Assembly: GCA_016191465.1 (NCBI GenBank)
Contig: JACPOP010000014.1
Coordinates: forward strand, 211,761 to 275,760
Source of the DNA: Chloroflexota bacterium
GTDB taxonomy: Bacteria > Chloroflexota > UBA6077 > CF-72
Length of the DNA stretch: 64,000 nt
Direction of reading: 5' to 3'
The notes under the pieces were generated by a model. It made no database searches. It was not told where the DNA came from and was given only the letters and a program-made list of their open reading frames with translations. Positions 18,192 to 25,880 of the stretch are shown here, piece by piece. Both the position numbers and the translations under genes were made by a program. Position 1 is the stretch's first letter; each line of letters starts with the position of its first letter.

Positions 18192-18528
18192 GCTTGGGTG
18201 GGCGTCGCCTCCCTCACGAAGGCGGGCTGCTGCGACGCCTGTCCACCCGTAGGCCGGCTGCTTTCAGCCCCCCCTCTTCACGTGCACGGTCGCAACTGGG
18301 CCGCACGCACGCTTCACGCGCTCGGACCAGCCCACGGAGTGCGACAGAGGAGTCTCGCCACGGCGCAACCACTCCCCACACCCCGATGGTGCCACCCCAG
18401 CACCCGCTCCTCTCAGCCGCTCACCTCCTTGCGGGTTTGAGGCGCAGCTTCGCTAGTATGAGGTGCCCGCGGCCGTCGCGTCGCCAACCGATGACCTGGC
18501 ACCGGCTGTGACGGAATGGGAGAGCTGC
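18192..18528 (+). promoter_or_regulatory. 337-base gap with a candidate promoter for nadX
   Basis: No gene was recognised. TTGCGG (18429-18434) and TAGTAT (18454-18459), 19 bases apart, make a plausible promoter about 70 bases before nadX. The preceding 240 bases are GC-rich without an obvious riboswitch or a strong terminator. Confidence 0.35.
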
Positions 18529-19353
18529 ATGACAAACGTGAATTCGCCGCGAGCATTGCGGGCGGGCATCCTTGGCTACGGGTCGGTCGGCCGCGGGCTT
18601 GGCGAGTTGATCCGCGCTGGCGTGGCGGGATCGGTCGAGGTGGTGGGCGTGCTGGTGCGAGAGCCGTCGCGGTATGCGGATGAGGCAACTCGGACAGGAT
18701 GGACGTTTGTCGACAGCGCCGAAGCATTGCTGGCACTCCGTCCGACGGTGGTCGCCGAGGCTGCCGGCCACGCCGGGCTTCGTCAGCACGTGCCAACGCT
18801 CCTGCGCGGCGGTGTCGAGGTGCTGTGCATCAGTGTTGGCGCCCTGGGCGACCCGGAATTGCTGGACAGCCTGCTGGAGGCTGCCGCTGAGGGCCAGTCG
18901 CGCCTGCGCGTGGTCTCTGGGGCCATCGCTGGCCTGGACGCCATCAGTGCGGCGGCGACCATCGGGCTCGACGAGGTGACCCACACGATCCGAAAGCCGC
19001 CGACCTCGCTGCTCTCCGTGGAGGAGGCCGCGCAGGTGAAGGCAAGCGGCGAGCCGCGCGTGCTGTACCGCGGACCGGCGCGGGAGGCCGCCAGGCTCTT
19101 TCCAGAAAATGTCAACGTGGCCGCCGCCGTCAGCCTGGCCGGGATCGGGCTGGACCGCACCATCGCTCAGGTCGTGGCCGATCCGTCGGTGACGCGCAAC
19201 ACGCACGAGGTCTCGGCGAAGGGCGCGTTCGGCCAACTGGACATCCGGATGCAGAACATCCCCAGCGAGAATCCGAAGACCGGCCGCATTGTCGCCCCCA
19301 GTCTCGCGCGAGTGTTGCGCTCCTACAGTGAGCCGCTCGTCGTCGGCGCCTGA
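18529..19353 (+). CDS. nadX: Aspartate dehydrogenase (NadX family)
   Basis: A protein of 274 residues. The NAD(P)-binding motif GILGYGSVGRGLGE is at the N-terminus. The catalytic domain has VSGAIAGLDAISAA, THTIRKPP, PENVNVAAAVSLAGIG, a His in RNTHEVSAKG and ENPKTGRIV before the C-terminus. The enzyme oxidises aspartate to iminoaspartate, feeding NAD synthesis. ATG 18529 is preceded by GGGAGAG. No nadA or nadC lies nearby. Confidence 0.88.
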   Translation: MTNVNSPRALRAGILGYGSVGRGLGELIRAGVAGSVEVVGVLVREPSRYADEATRTGWTFVDSAEALLALRPTVVAEAAGHAGLRQHVPTLLRGGVEVLCISVGALGDPELLDSLLEAAAEGQSRLRVVSGAIAGLDAISAAATIGLDEVTHTIRKPPTSLLSVEEAAQVKASGEPRVLYRGPAREAARLFPENVNVAAAVSLAGIGLDRTIAQVVADPSVTRNTHEVSAKGAFGQLDIRMQNIPSENPKTGRIVAPSLARVLRSYSEPLVVGA

Positions 19354-19376
19354 ACCGCGCGCCGGACTCTCACCAC

Positions 19377-19640
19377 ATGCCGGTGTCGGACACCGACCGA
19401 GCAGCCGAACGGGTCCAGATCGACCTCCTGCGGGCCGCATCCTTCGAGCGCCGCGCCACGCTCGCCCGCTCGCTGAGCACCACGACGCTCGAGCTTGCGA
19501 GACGTGCGATCGAGGAGGCCCACCCGGACGCATCTGAGGATGAGCTGGGGGTGCGGTTTGTCGCGGCGTGCTACGGAAAAGCCCTGGCCGAACGGCTCCG
19601 CCGCTACATCGAAGCATGCATAGCGGGCCGCCAACCGTGA
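19377..19640 (+). CDS. Small conserved hypothetical protein
   Basis: An 87-residue helical protein (VQIDLLRAASFERRATLARSLS, LARRAIEEAHPDASEDELGVRFV, YGKALAERLRRYIEA). Proteins of this pattern are familiar to me from GC-rich Chloroflexota genomes, but I know no assigned function. It follows nadX by 23 bases and may be co-transcribed. It overlaps a 27-residue open frame by 4 bases. Confidence 0.65.
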   Translation: MPVSDTDRAAERVQIDLLRAASFERRATLARSLSTTTLELARRAIEEAHPDASEDELGVRFVAACYGKALAERLRRYIEACIAGRQP

Positions 19641-19720
19641 GCCGCACGCCCCACTGGGCGGCCGAGCTGGATCTGGCTGATCTGCTTGCAGCGGCACTCG
19701 CCGAGGCAGCGAGGGACTGA
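19637..19720 (+). CDS. Very short open frame, possible 5' stub of a lost gene
   Basis: GTG 19637 overlaps the preceding stop (GTGA) and encodes 27 residues, VSRTPHWAAELDLADLLAAA then LAEAARD. The coupling suggests it was once the start of a longer partner gene, but it stops after 27 codons, just before the acetyltransferase. No family was recognised. Confidence 0.25.
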   Translation: MSRTPHWAAELDLADLLAAALAEAARD

Positions 19721-19727
19721 TCGCGGT

Positions 19728-20534
19728 ATGGCAGGTGCAGCGCGCGGGGAGCTCAGTACCCCCGAGGTGGCTGATCAGCTTCGAGCGCTTGGCGTTCAGT
19801 TGGGTGGGGTGTTGCTCGTCCACACGTCGTTCCGGGCTGTGCGGCCGGTCGAGGGCGGACCCGCGGGGCTGATTCGAGCCCTTCAGGCCGCTCTCGGCCC
19901 GGATGGGACGCTGGTGATGCTCTCGTCAGCCGCGGACGACGACGTGCCGTTCGACCCCGCCACCATGGCCGTAACGCCTGACCTCGGAGTCGTGGCCGAC
20001 ACCTTCTGGCGGCTGCCCGGCGTAATGCGGAGCGACCATCCGTTCGCCTTCGCGGCGGCGGGCGCTCAGGCGGCCCAGATCACCGCCGATCCCCTGCCGC
20101 TTCCGCCCCACATCCCGGAGAGCCCGGTCGGGCGCGTGTACGACCTCAATGGCCAGGTGCTCCTGCTGGGGGTTGGGCACGACGTGAACACTACCGTGCA
20201 CCTGGCCGAGCTACTCTTCGGCGTTCCGTACGCCGTGCCGAGGTACTGCACCGTCCTCCAGGGTGGTCGGCCGGTGCGGGTCGACTACCTCGAGAACGAC
20301 CATTGCACCGAGCGGTTCGCGCTCGTCGAGGCGTGGCTCCAGGAACGCGGCCTTCAGCGCGAGGGGCCCGTGGGACACGCACGGGCGCGGCTCATGCGCG
20401 CTCGCGACGTGGTGGACGGTGCGTTGGCGCTTCTGGCTGGCGACCCGCTAGTGTTTCTCCACCCCTCGAGCGCCGCCTGCGTCCAATGTGACGCGGCGCG
20501 CAGCAGCGTCAACGCTCCCCGCGTGGGTACCTGA
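19728..20534 (+). CDS. AAC(3)-family N-acetyltransferase
   Basis: A protein of 268 residues. LLVHTSFRAVRPVEGGPAGL, GTLVMLSSAADDDVPFDP, RSDHPFAFAAAG, SPVGRVYDLNGQVLLLGVGHDVNTTVHLAE and DHCTERF are the successive blocks of the aminoglycoside 3-N-acetyltransferase family. The family acetylates aminoglycosides, but many chromosomal members act on unknown amines. ATG 19728 matches the family N-terminus. There is no sign of a resistance cassette or mobile element around it. A strong terminator follows. Confidence 0.85.
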   Translation: MAGAARGELSTPEVADQLRALGVQLGGVLLVHTSFRAVRPVEGGPAGLIRALQAALGPDGTLVMLSSAADDDVPFDPATMAVTPDLGVVADTFWRLPGVMRSDHPFAFAAAGAQAAQITADPLPLPPHIPESPVGRVYDLNGQVLLLGVGHDVNTTVHLAELLFGVPYAVPRYCTVLQGGRPVRVDYLENDHCTERFALVEAWLQERGLQREGPVGHARARLMRARDVVDGALALLAGDPLVFLHPSSAACVQCDAARSSVNAPRVGT

Positions 20535-20657
20535 GGACCGACCACTTGACCGCGCGAAGCCGCCTATGGCCGGCAGCTACGGTTGCAGCGGCGTCTGAAT
20601 CGGGGCGGGTTCTCCGGCCGCGCCGATTGAGCCTAACCCTCAGGCTCTCCCGGGTCC

Positions 20658-20685
20658 GATGTCGGCCACCGACGTGGCCGACATC
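20658..20685. terminator. Strong hairpin between convergent genes
   Basis: A perfect 12-bp stem (20658-20669 with 20674-20685) and a 4-base loop lie in the 183-base gap between the convergent acetyltransferase and FGD genes. It has no clear T-run but fits a bidirectional terminator. Confidence 0.6.
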
Positions 20686-20717
20686 GCCGTTTCCGGAGAT
20701 GGCGTTTGTGGTCGACC

Positions 20718-21764
20718 TTACGCGGTCGCGGCTGCCGCGGGCAGGGCGCCTGGGACGAGCCTGCGGAGTCGGGGCATGACATGCTCGGCGTACAGGTCCA
20801 ACGCTCGGCGCTGGTCCGGGCCGGGGAAGTGGAAGACCAGGTGGTTGAAGCCCAGGTCCGTGTAGAACTTGATCCGCTCTACGTGCTCCTCGGGGTCCGT
20901 GGAAACGATGAACCGCTTGGCGGTTCGCTCCACGGGCAGCGCGTCGGCCAGACGCTCCATCTCCCGCGGGTCCTCGACGCCGGTCTTCTCCTCGGATGAG
21001 AGGGCCAGGGCGCCCCAGAAGCGGGTGTCTTCCATCGCCCGAGCCCGGTCCGTGTCAAACGACACCTTCACCTCGATCAGGCGGTCGAGCGACTCAGGGT
21101 CCTTGCCGGCCTCGAGGGCGCCAGCCACCAGTGCCGGGAGGAGCTGGTCGCGGTACAGCTCGGCGCCCTTGCCGCTGGTGCAGATGAAGCCATCGGCGTT
21201 CTTGCCGACGTACTTGGCCATCTGCGGCCCGCCGGCGGCGATGTAGAGAGGAACCCCACCCTCACGCGGGCGGTCGTAAATGGTGGCGCCGTGGGTGGTG
21301 TAGTAGGTGCCCTTGTGATCCACGAAGTCCTCGCCCCACAACCGGCGCATGAGGGCCACGGCCTCGCGCAGGCGGGCATAGCGCTCCTTGAAGTCGGGCC
21401 ACTCCACGCCAGTGGGAGCGACCTCGTTGAGCGACTCGCCGGTGCCGATGCCGAGCATCACGCGGCCGGGAGCCATCAGCGCCAGGGTGCCCATGGCATG
21501 AGCCACGATGGACGGGTGGTAGCGGAAGGTGGGCGTGACCACGCTGGTGCCGATCTGCACCCGCTTGGTGCGCTCGGCCAGCCCGCCCATCCAGGCGAAC
21601 GAGAACGGCGAGTGGCCGTTGGTGTGGCGCCAGGGCTGGAAGTGGTCGCTGATGACGACGCTATCAAAGCCGCGCTCCTCGGCATCGACCGAGAACTCCA
21701 GCAGCTCGCGTGGGCCGAACTGCTCGGCCGAGGCTTTGTAGCCCAGTTTCAGTGGGAGGGACAT
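20718..21764 (-). CDS. fgd: F420-dependent glucose-6-phosphate dehydrogenase
   Basis: A protein of 348 residues of the luciferase-like superfamily. LKLGYKASAEQFGPRELLEF, SDHFQPWRHTNGHSPFSF, GTSVVTPTFRYHPSIVA, GIGTGESLNEVA, AAGGPQMAKYVGKNADGFICTSGKG and HLVFHFPGPDQRR closely match the mycobacterial FGD as I remember it. It oxidises glucose 6-phosphate while reducing coenzyme F420, so the cell should make F420. ATG 21764 is preceded by GGAG at 8 bases. A heptad repeat cassette lies immediately upstream. Confidence 0.9.
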   Translation of the reverse strand: MSLPLKLGYKASAEQFGPRELLEFSVDAEERGFDSVVISDHFQPWRHTNGHSPFSFAWMGGLAERTKRVQIGTSVVTPTFRYHPSIVAHAMGTLALMAPGRVMLGIGTGESLNEVAPTGVEWPDFKERYARLREAVALMRRLWGEDFVDHKGTYYTTHGATIYDRPREGGVPLYIAAGGPQMAKYVGKNADGFICTSGKGAELYRDQLLPALVAGALEAGKDPESLDRLIEVKVSFDTDRARAMEDTRFWGALALSSEEKTGVEDPREMERLADALPVERTAKRFIVSTDPEEHVERIKFYTDLGFNHLVFHFPGPDQRRALDLYAEHVMPRLRRLVPGALPAAAATA

Positions 21765-21786
21765 GGGGTTCTCCAAGTTTCACTAG

Positions 21787-21914
21787 CAAGTTGCAAGTTG
21801 CAAGTTGCAAGTTCCAAGTTCGGAGTTCGGAGTTGTCAGGAGACGAAGTGTCGGTGTCATCCTTGAGCGGAGCGAAGGATCCGTCTCCTACTTGGAACTT
21901 GGAACTTGGAACTA
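21787..21914. repeat. Heptanucleotide repeat cassette, copy A
   Basis: The left arm is about seven 7-base units of CAAGTTG/CAAGTTC type, followed by GGAGACG (21839), a core, CGTCTCC (21882-21888) and a right arm of inverted units (ACTTGGA). The outer arms and the GGAGACG/CGTCTCC borders are inverted, so the cassette could fold into one large hairpin. A 33-base block at 21854-21886 is identical to 56316-56348 in copy E. It separates two minus-strand genes. Confidence 0.85.
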
Positions 21915-21927
21915 GAAAACTCGCTCC

Positions 21928-22866
21928 TCATTCGTCGTCGTGGAGGGGCGAGTGCTTCAGGTCCTTGTCGATCGTCCGGTACCCCTTCCACTGCTCTGTG
22001 AACCAGTAGCGCACGCCGAACTCGAAGCGCAGCTCGCGCGTTTCGCCATCGGAGGGGTTGAAGTGCTGGTGGTGCATCATGCCCGGCGGGACGTGCACCG
22101 CGTCGCCCTGCTCCCAGGTGTACTCCTTGTCGCCGATCTTCGAGTAGCCGCGGCCCTGCAAAGCGTACAGGTACGCCTCTGGATGGGCGTGGCTGTGGCT
22201 CTTGGAGTGGGGGAGCTCCACGAAGATCGAGCTGATGGCAGCGGCGGTGGCCTTGAAGCCGTTTTTGTTGCCGTTGCGGCCCATCAGGAAATACGTGGCG
22301 CCGTGCTTGGTCTCGTTGGAGAGCTCGTACTGGTGCTCGTGCATGGCGATGCGCCGGCCGTCCTCTGGCCAGTACTGCGACTCCTCGGCGGGCACTGAGT
22401 CGTACGCACCGTCGGCGTTCGCGCCAGCCTCCTCGATCTGCTCCATGTGGCCCAGGTTCACACCGACTTCGAGTGGCCAGGCCAGGCCGGAGAGGTACAC
22501 CACGGGGGTCGAGCCGGTGTTCACCAGCTGGTGCTTGGAGCGATAAGGCACGTGCAGCACCGTGCGGGCGTGGAACTCGTAGCGCTGGCCGTCCAGTACC
22601 AGGAAGCCGTCGCCCTGCTCCACGTAGATGGCCTCCTCGCCGTGGGCGTGCAGGCCGGTGTGCCACCCCACGGGGATCTCAGCCTTCATGAGGAGGCTAC
22701 CGCCGGTCGTGAACCCGGTCTCGGGTGCAATCATCAGCGCGGCCTTCGCATCCTGGCGGGTCTGCACCCACTCCAGGCTCTTGCCGTGGGCAACGCGCGG
22801 TGCCTCGGGCACCTCAAGCTCAATGCGCTCGGATTGAGCCAGCCAGTTCTCGTAGAAGTCGGCCAT
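21928..22866 (-). CDS. Double-cupin protein
   Basis: A protein of 312 residues with two cupin barrels. The first has HTGLHAHGEEAIYVEQGDG (metal ligands His, His, Glu) and the second SHSHAHPEAYLYALQGRG with PPGMMHHQHFN. Bicupins include ring-cleaving dioxygenases and metal-dependent isomerases; the reaction here is unknown. ATG 22866 (MADFYENW) is chosen because the operator-like palindrome 22870-22886 ends 4 bases before it, leaving no room for a ribosome-binding site, so a nearly leaderless mRNA is possible. The longer frame to 23043 looks non-coding. Confidence 0.75.
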   Translation of the reverse strand: MADFYENWLAQSERIELEVPEAPRVAHGKSLEWVQTRQDAKAALMIAPETGFTTGGSLLMKAEIPVGWHTGLHAHGEEAIYVEQGDGFLVLDGQRYEFHARTVLHVPYRSKHQLVNTGSTPVVYLSGLAWPLEVGVNLGHMEQIEEAGANADGAYDSVPAEESQYWPEDGRRIAMHEHQYELSNETKHGATYFLMGRNGNKNGFKATAAAISSIFVELPHSKSHSHAHPEAYLYALQGRGYSKIGDKEYTWEQGDAVHVPPGMMHHQHFNPSDGETRELRFEFGVRYWFTEQWKGYRTIDKDLKHSPLHDDE

Positions 22867-22869
22867 GTA

Positions 22870-22886
22870 TTGCAGAATGTATGCAA
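22870..22886. promoter_or_regulatory. Operator-like palindrome S1
   Basis: The minus strand reads TTGCATACATTCTGCAA, an inverted repeat with TTGCA/TGCAA arms that matches the shared motif of the catabolic region. It sits 4 bases before the cupin start codon, and TACATT inside it could be a -10 element. Confidence 0.6.
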
Positions 22887-23040
22887 TTCTGGGCTCGGTT
22901 TCAATCGGGCTGGTGCAACGAGATGCGCACTGCGGGGATTCAGTCTGCTGCCACGGCTGCGTTGGACTCAGACGCCTCGGGCTGAGGTGCAGGAGTTGGA
23001 TCAGGCCAGGTACGTTCCTTGTCCGCAACCCAGCTCGTGA

Positions 23041-23062
23041 CATACATTTTTTGAAACGTATG
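23041..23062. promoter_or_regulatory. Inverted repeat over the antitoxin start codon
   Basis: CATAC (23041-23045) and GTATG (23058-23062) flank a T-rich centre, and the right arm includes the ATG of the antitoxin. This is the usual place for autoregulation by an AbrB-type antitoxin. Confidence 0.4.
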
Positions 23063-23317
23063 CCGCTTCACACTGTCCAGGCTCGAGGCTAGATCACCCT
23101 CACGCGCGACATTCGACGCGACGCCGGGATCCGGCCGGGCGATCGCGTCATCACGCGTGTCACGGCTCCTGGAACCGTCGAGGTCAGGGTGTTGCCAGCA
23201 CTCCCCATGGCAGAGCTTCTCGATCGGTACCGTATTGATGGGATCGTCGACGAGGCTGTCGACCGCAGGGCCTGGGAAGCTGAAGCGGCTCGCGAGGTTC
23301 TCGGGCAGGCCGACTGA
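23060..23317 (+). pseudogene. AbrB/MazE-type antitoxin with an amber codon
   Basis: From ATG 23060 the frame reads MPLHTVQARG, then TAG at 23090-23092, then ITLTRDIRRDAGIRPGDRVI and a C-terminal helix region ending GQAD. Family members read ARGQIT here, so a single CAG-to-TAG change explains the stop. The rest of the frame (85 codons in all) is intact and ends 9 bases before the PIN toxin. No good start lies between the TAG and the DNA-binding region, so function is probably lost unless the codon is suppressed or is a sequencing error. Confidence 0.75.
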
Positions 23318-23326
23318 GCTGCTTCG

Positions 23327-23743
23327 ATGGCCGATGGGCTGCTCGACACCAACATTTTCATTCACGCCCCCACGAGCGATTCGCACAGTGAGGAGTGCCG
23401 GCGCTTCCTCGCAGCGCTGGAGGCGGGCACGGTTCGAGCCGTCCTGGAGACCCTGGTGCTGCACGAGCTCTCGTACGCGCTGCCGCATTACTTGAAACAA
23501 CTGACCCGCGCGGACGTGGCGATCTACCTTCTCACGGTCCTCAGTTGGAGAGGCGGGCTGGGTGAAAAGGACCTCATGGCCGATTCCGTCCAGCGCTGGG
23601 CGCAGACACCTGGGCTGTCCTTCGCGGACGCCTACCTGGCGGCGCTGGCGGCGATGCGAGGGAGCCCCGTGTTCACCCGGAACCGCCATGAGCTGGCGGC
23701 GCAGGGGGTGGACGTGCCGAGCCGCCTTCCCCACGGCGCCTGA
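23327..23743 (+). CDS. PIN-domain toxin (VapC-like)
   Basis: A protein of 138 residues. PIN residues are in GLLDTNIFIHA (Asp), LVLHELSYAL (Glu), SFADAYLAAL (Asp) and VFTRNRHEL. The domain is full length and undamaged. It lies 9 bases after the interrupted antitoxin frame. An intact ribonuclease toxin beside a broken antitoxin is unusual; weak translation or loss of activity by unseen substitutions would reconcile this (inference). Confidence 0.85.
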   Translation: MADGLLDTNIFIHAPTSDSHSEECRRFLAALEAGTVRAVLETLVLHELSYALPHYLKQLTRADVAIYLLTVLSWRGGLGEKDLMADSVQRWAQTPGLSFADAYLAALAAMRGSPVFTRNRHELAAQGVDVPSRLPHGA

Positions 23744-23749
23744 CCGGCC

Positions 23750-25759
23750 TCAGCCACCGGGAGCCGCCCCCGTGTCAGTGCGGCCGGCTACGAGCAGGCG
23801 TTCGGCGAGGACCAGAGCGTCGCTGGGCCAGAGCATCGCAGGGCGCGGATGCTCCACCTCCGGCGCTCCAGGAAAGGGGCGGCACGAAAGCACCATCCGC
23901 CGCCACTGGGCGGGCACCGCTTCGCGGCCGTTGACCGCGCCGACGAGCGCGCCGCAGATCGCGGCATTCGTGTCGGTGTCGCCACCGGAGCGGACCGTCT
24001 GGACGACGGCCTCCTCGAACGTCGGGGCGTGGAGCAGCCGGTAGAAGGCGTTGCGCAGCGCGATCAGCACCCATCCTTCCTGAGTCGTATAGCTCGGGGG
24101 CGGTCCAACCGCGGCGTCCGCGACTGCCTGGACGACTGTTTGCTGACAGCCGTGCTCTCGCGCCCACTGCAGCGCGTGGTCGTAGGTGGCCTGTCGATCG
24201 GCTCCGGTTCGAATCGCCCAGGCGATTGTCACCGCGAAGATGGCAGACGCATCCTGGCAGACGGGGTTTGGGTGCGTGATCTGAGCGTCGCGACGAGCGG
24301 CCTCCGCGACCTCGGGCTGGTCCCGGTAGGTGCCCCAGATGCCGATCGGGCTGACGCGCATGAGACCGCCGTTAGCCTGGCTGTCATGGCGCGCGGCGTG
24401 CATCGCGGCCCTGGCAGCGCCGCGGCGCCGCACGCTCTCGGACGTGATCGCACCCAGTGCGGCTGCTGTGGTGGTGCCCTCGTCGAACGGCTCACACCAG
24501 GCGTGTTCACACGCGGTGGGGCCGTCCTCGTGCGTCCAGCCGTTGTGCCAGCGGCCATAGGCGAACGCCGTGGCCTCCTGATCGAAGCCCTGCTCGCTCA
24601 CGAGCGTGCGGGCTAGCAGCAGCGCCAGCTCCGAATCGTCGGTGGGCTGCCCGGCCATGGTGTTCCACGAGCCGCCCGCTGCCAATACGCGCGGACCGCC
24701 CTCGGGGTAGCGGCGAGCGATCTCGCCCGGTCCCTGGAACTCGACAAGGCTCCCGAGGGTGTCGCCGGCCAGTTGCCCCAGCACGCAGCCGTGAGCCCGT
24801 CGCAGCACGCCCGCGTCGTGAATGAGGCTGCCGGGGTGGAGGCGAGCCGGCAGGTACGCCAACGGTGGGGTTGCGAGACCGAACGGTGCGTCGGATGAAC
24901 GGAGCACAGCAGCCCACTCGCGGCCGGCGAGCTCGCGCGACACCGCCAGGCCGCCGCCGAAGCAGCGTCGCGTGTTGCTCACTCCATCCCGTGTATAGGT
25001 GACTTCCTGGCCGTGCTCGTTCAGGAGCACGCCTCCCGCGCCACGGAGCAGGGCGTGTCCCGCCGCGTAATCCCAATCTCCGGGGCCGCTGAGCGATACG
25101 CCCGCTGCGCCCTCGCCAACGGCGACGAGCGCCAGGCGGTAAGCGATACTGGCCACCGAGATGAACCGCCCCGGCATCACACACGCGAGGTTGGCTTTCG
25201 GGGACCAGTCGGCGGCCTGCGACACAAGGACAACGTCCTGATGCCCGAGTGTGTCGGGCCAGGGCGCTCGTTCCACGGGAACGCCATTGCGCTGCACAGG
25301 CCCGCAGGCCTCGGCCCAGGTGATGAGGTCGCCGTCATCGTCGGGAGCATCGACCGCGAGCACTACGCCCAGCACCGGAACCGCATCGCGGAGCAGCGCG
25401 ATCGAAACCGCGTGGCCGCGGAAGCCCTCCTGCATCGCCATCGTGCCATCGTTGGGGTCGACCAGCCATACGTGCCCGTCTGCGGAGGCGGGCAGGTGCG
25501 GTCGCGTCTCCTCGCCCCGATAGCCCCACTCAGGGAACCCCGTGGTAAGCATCTCGCGGATGATCCCCTCGGCGGCGTCGTCCGCGGGACAGTGGCCGAT
25601 CTTCCCGCGCGGGCCCTCGGGCCGGGCGCACTCTGCCCGCAGCACCTCCGCGGCAGCGTGCGCAGCCTCCACGGCGGCGTCCAGTGCGCGTGCGTAGCGC
25701 AGGTTGGCGCCCTGCTGAACAGCCAGGTTTATGGGGTACACGTCCGTTGGTGCGAGCAT
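23750..25759 (-). CDS. Fusion of an inositol monophosphatase-like domain and ADP-ribosylglycohydrolase
   Basis: A protein of 669 residues. Residues 25-270 form an IMPase-like domain with GYRGEETRPH, VWLVDPNDGTMAM (the metal-binding DPxDGT motif, here DPNDGT) and GPGDWDYAAGHALLRGAGG. From residue 320 an ADP-ribosylglycohydrolase domain follows with LGQLAGDTLGSLVEF, QPTDDSELALLLART and GGDTDTNAAICGALVGA, which carry the Mg-binding acidic residues. The first domain would remove phosphate and the second would cleave N-glycosidic ADP-ribose links, perhaps successive steps on one nucleotide-sugar substrate (inference). ATG 25759 fits. Confidence 0.85.
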   Translation of the reverse strand: MLAPTDVYPINLAVQQGANLRYARALDAAVEAAHAAAEVLRAECARPEGPRGKIGHCPADDAAEGIIREMLTTGFPEWGYRGEETRPHLPASADGHVWLVDPNDGTMAMQEGFRGHAVSIALLRDAVPVLGVVLAVDAPDDDGDLITWAEACGPVQRNGVPVERAPWPDTLGHQDVVLVSQAADWSPKANLACVMPGRFISVASIAYRLALVAVGEGAAGVSLSGPGDWDYAAGHALLRGAGGVLLNEHGQEVTYTRDGVSNTRRCFGGGLAVSRELAGREWAAVLRSSDAPFGLATPPLAYLPARLHPGSLIHDAGVLRRAHGCVLGQLAGDTLGSLVEFQGPGEIARRYPEGGPRVLAAGGSWNTMAGQPTDDSELALLLARTLVSEQGFDQEATAFAYGRWHNGWTHEDGPTACEHAWCEPFDEGTTTAAALGAITSESVRRRGAARAAMHAARHDSQANGGLMRVSPIGIWGTYRDQPEVAEAARRDAQITHPNPVCQDASAIFAVTIAWAIRTGADRQATYDHALQWAREHGCQQTVVQAVADAAVGPPPSYTTQEGWVLIALRNAFYRLLHAPTFEEAVVQTVRSGGDTDTNAAICGALVGAVNGREAVPAQWRRMVLSCRPFPGAPEVEHPRPAMLWPSDALVLAERLLVAGRTDTGAAPGG

Positions 25760-25880
25760 GGACGAAGCCAGGAGTGCTCGATGCCGCGGAGCCGCCAGAC
25801 TGCCGTGGCGCGTGCAGCTCCAGCCACCAACACGATGCGTCGCGGTGCGCGAGGAGCAGATGGCAGCGACACGTTGCCTC

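Noticed and set aside
19728..20534. Acquired antibiotic resistance gene
   Set aside because: The AAC(3) fold is clear, but there is no mobile element or cassette, and chromosomal members often have other roles.
21787..21914. CRISPR array
   Set aside because: The units are 7 bases long, without spacers, and arranged as inverted arms; no cas genes are present.
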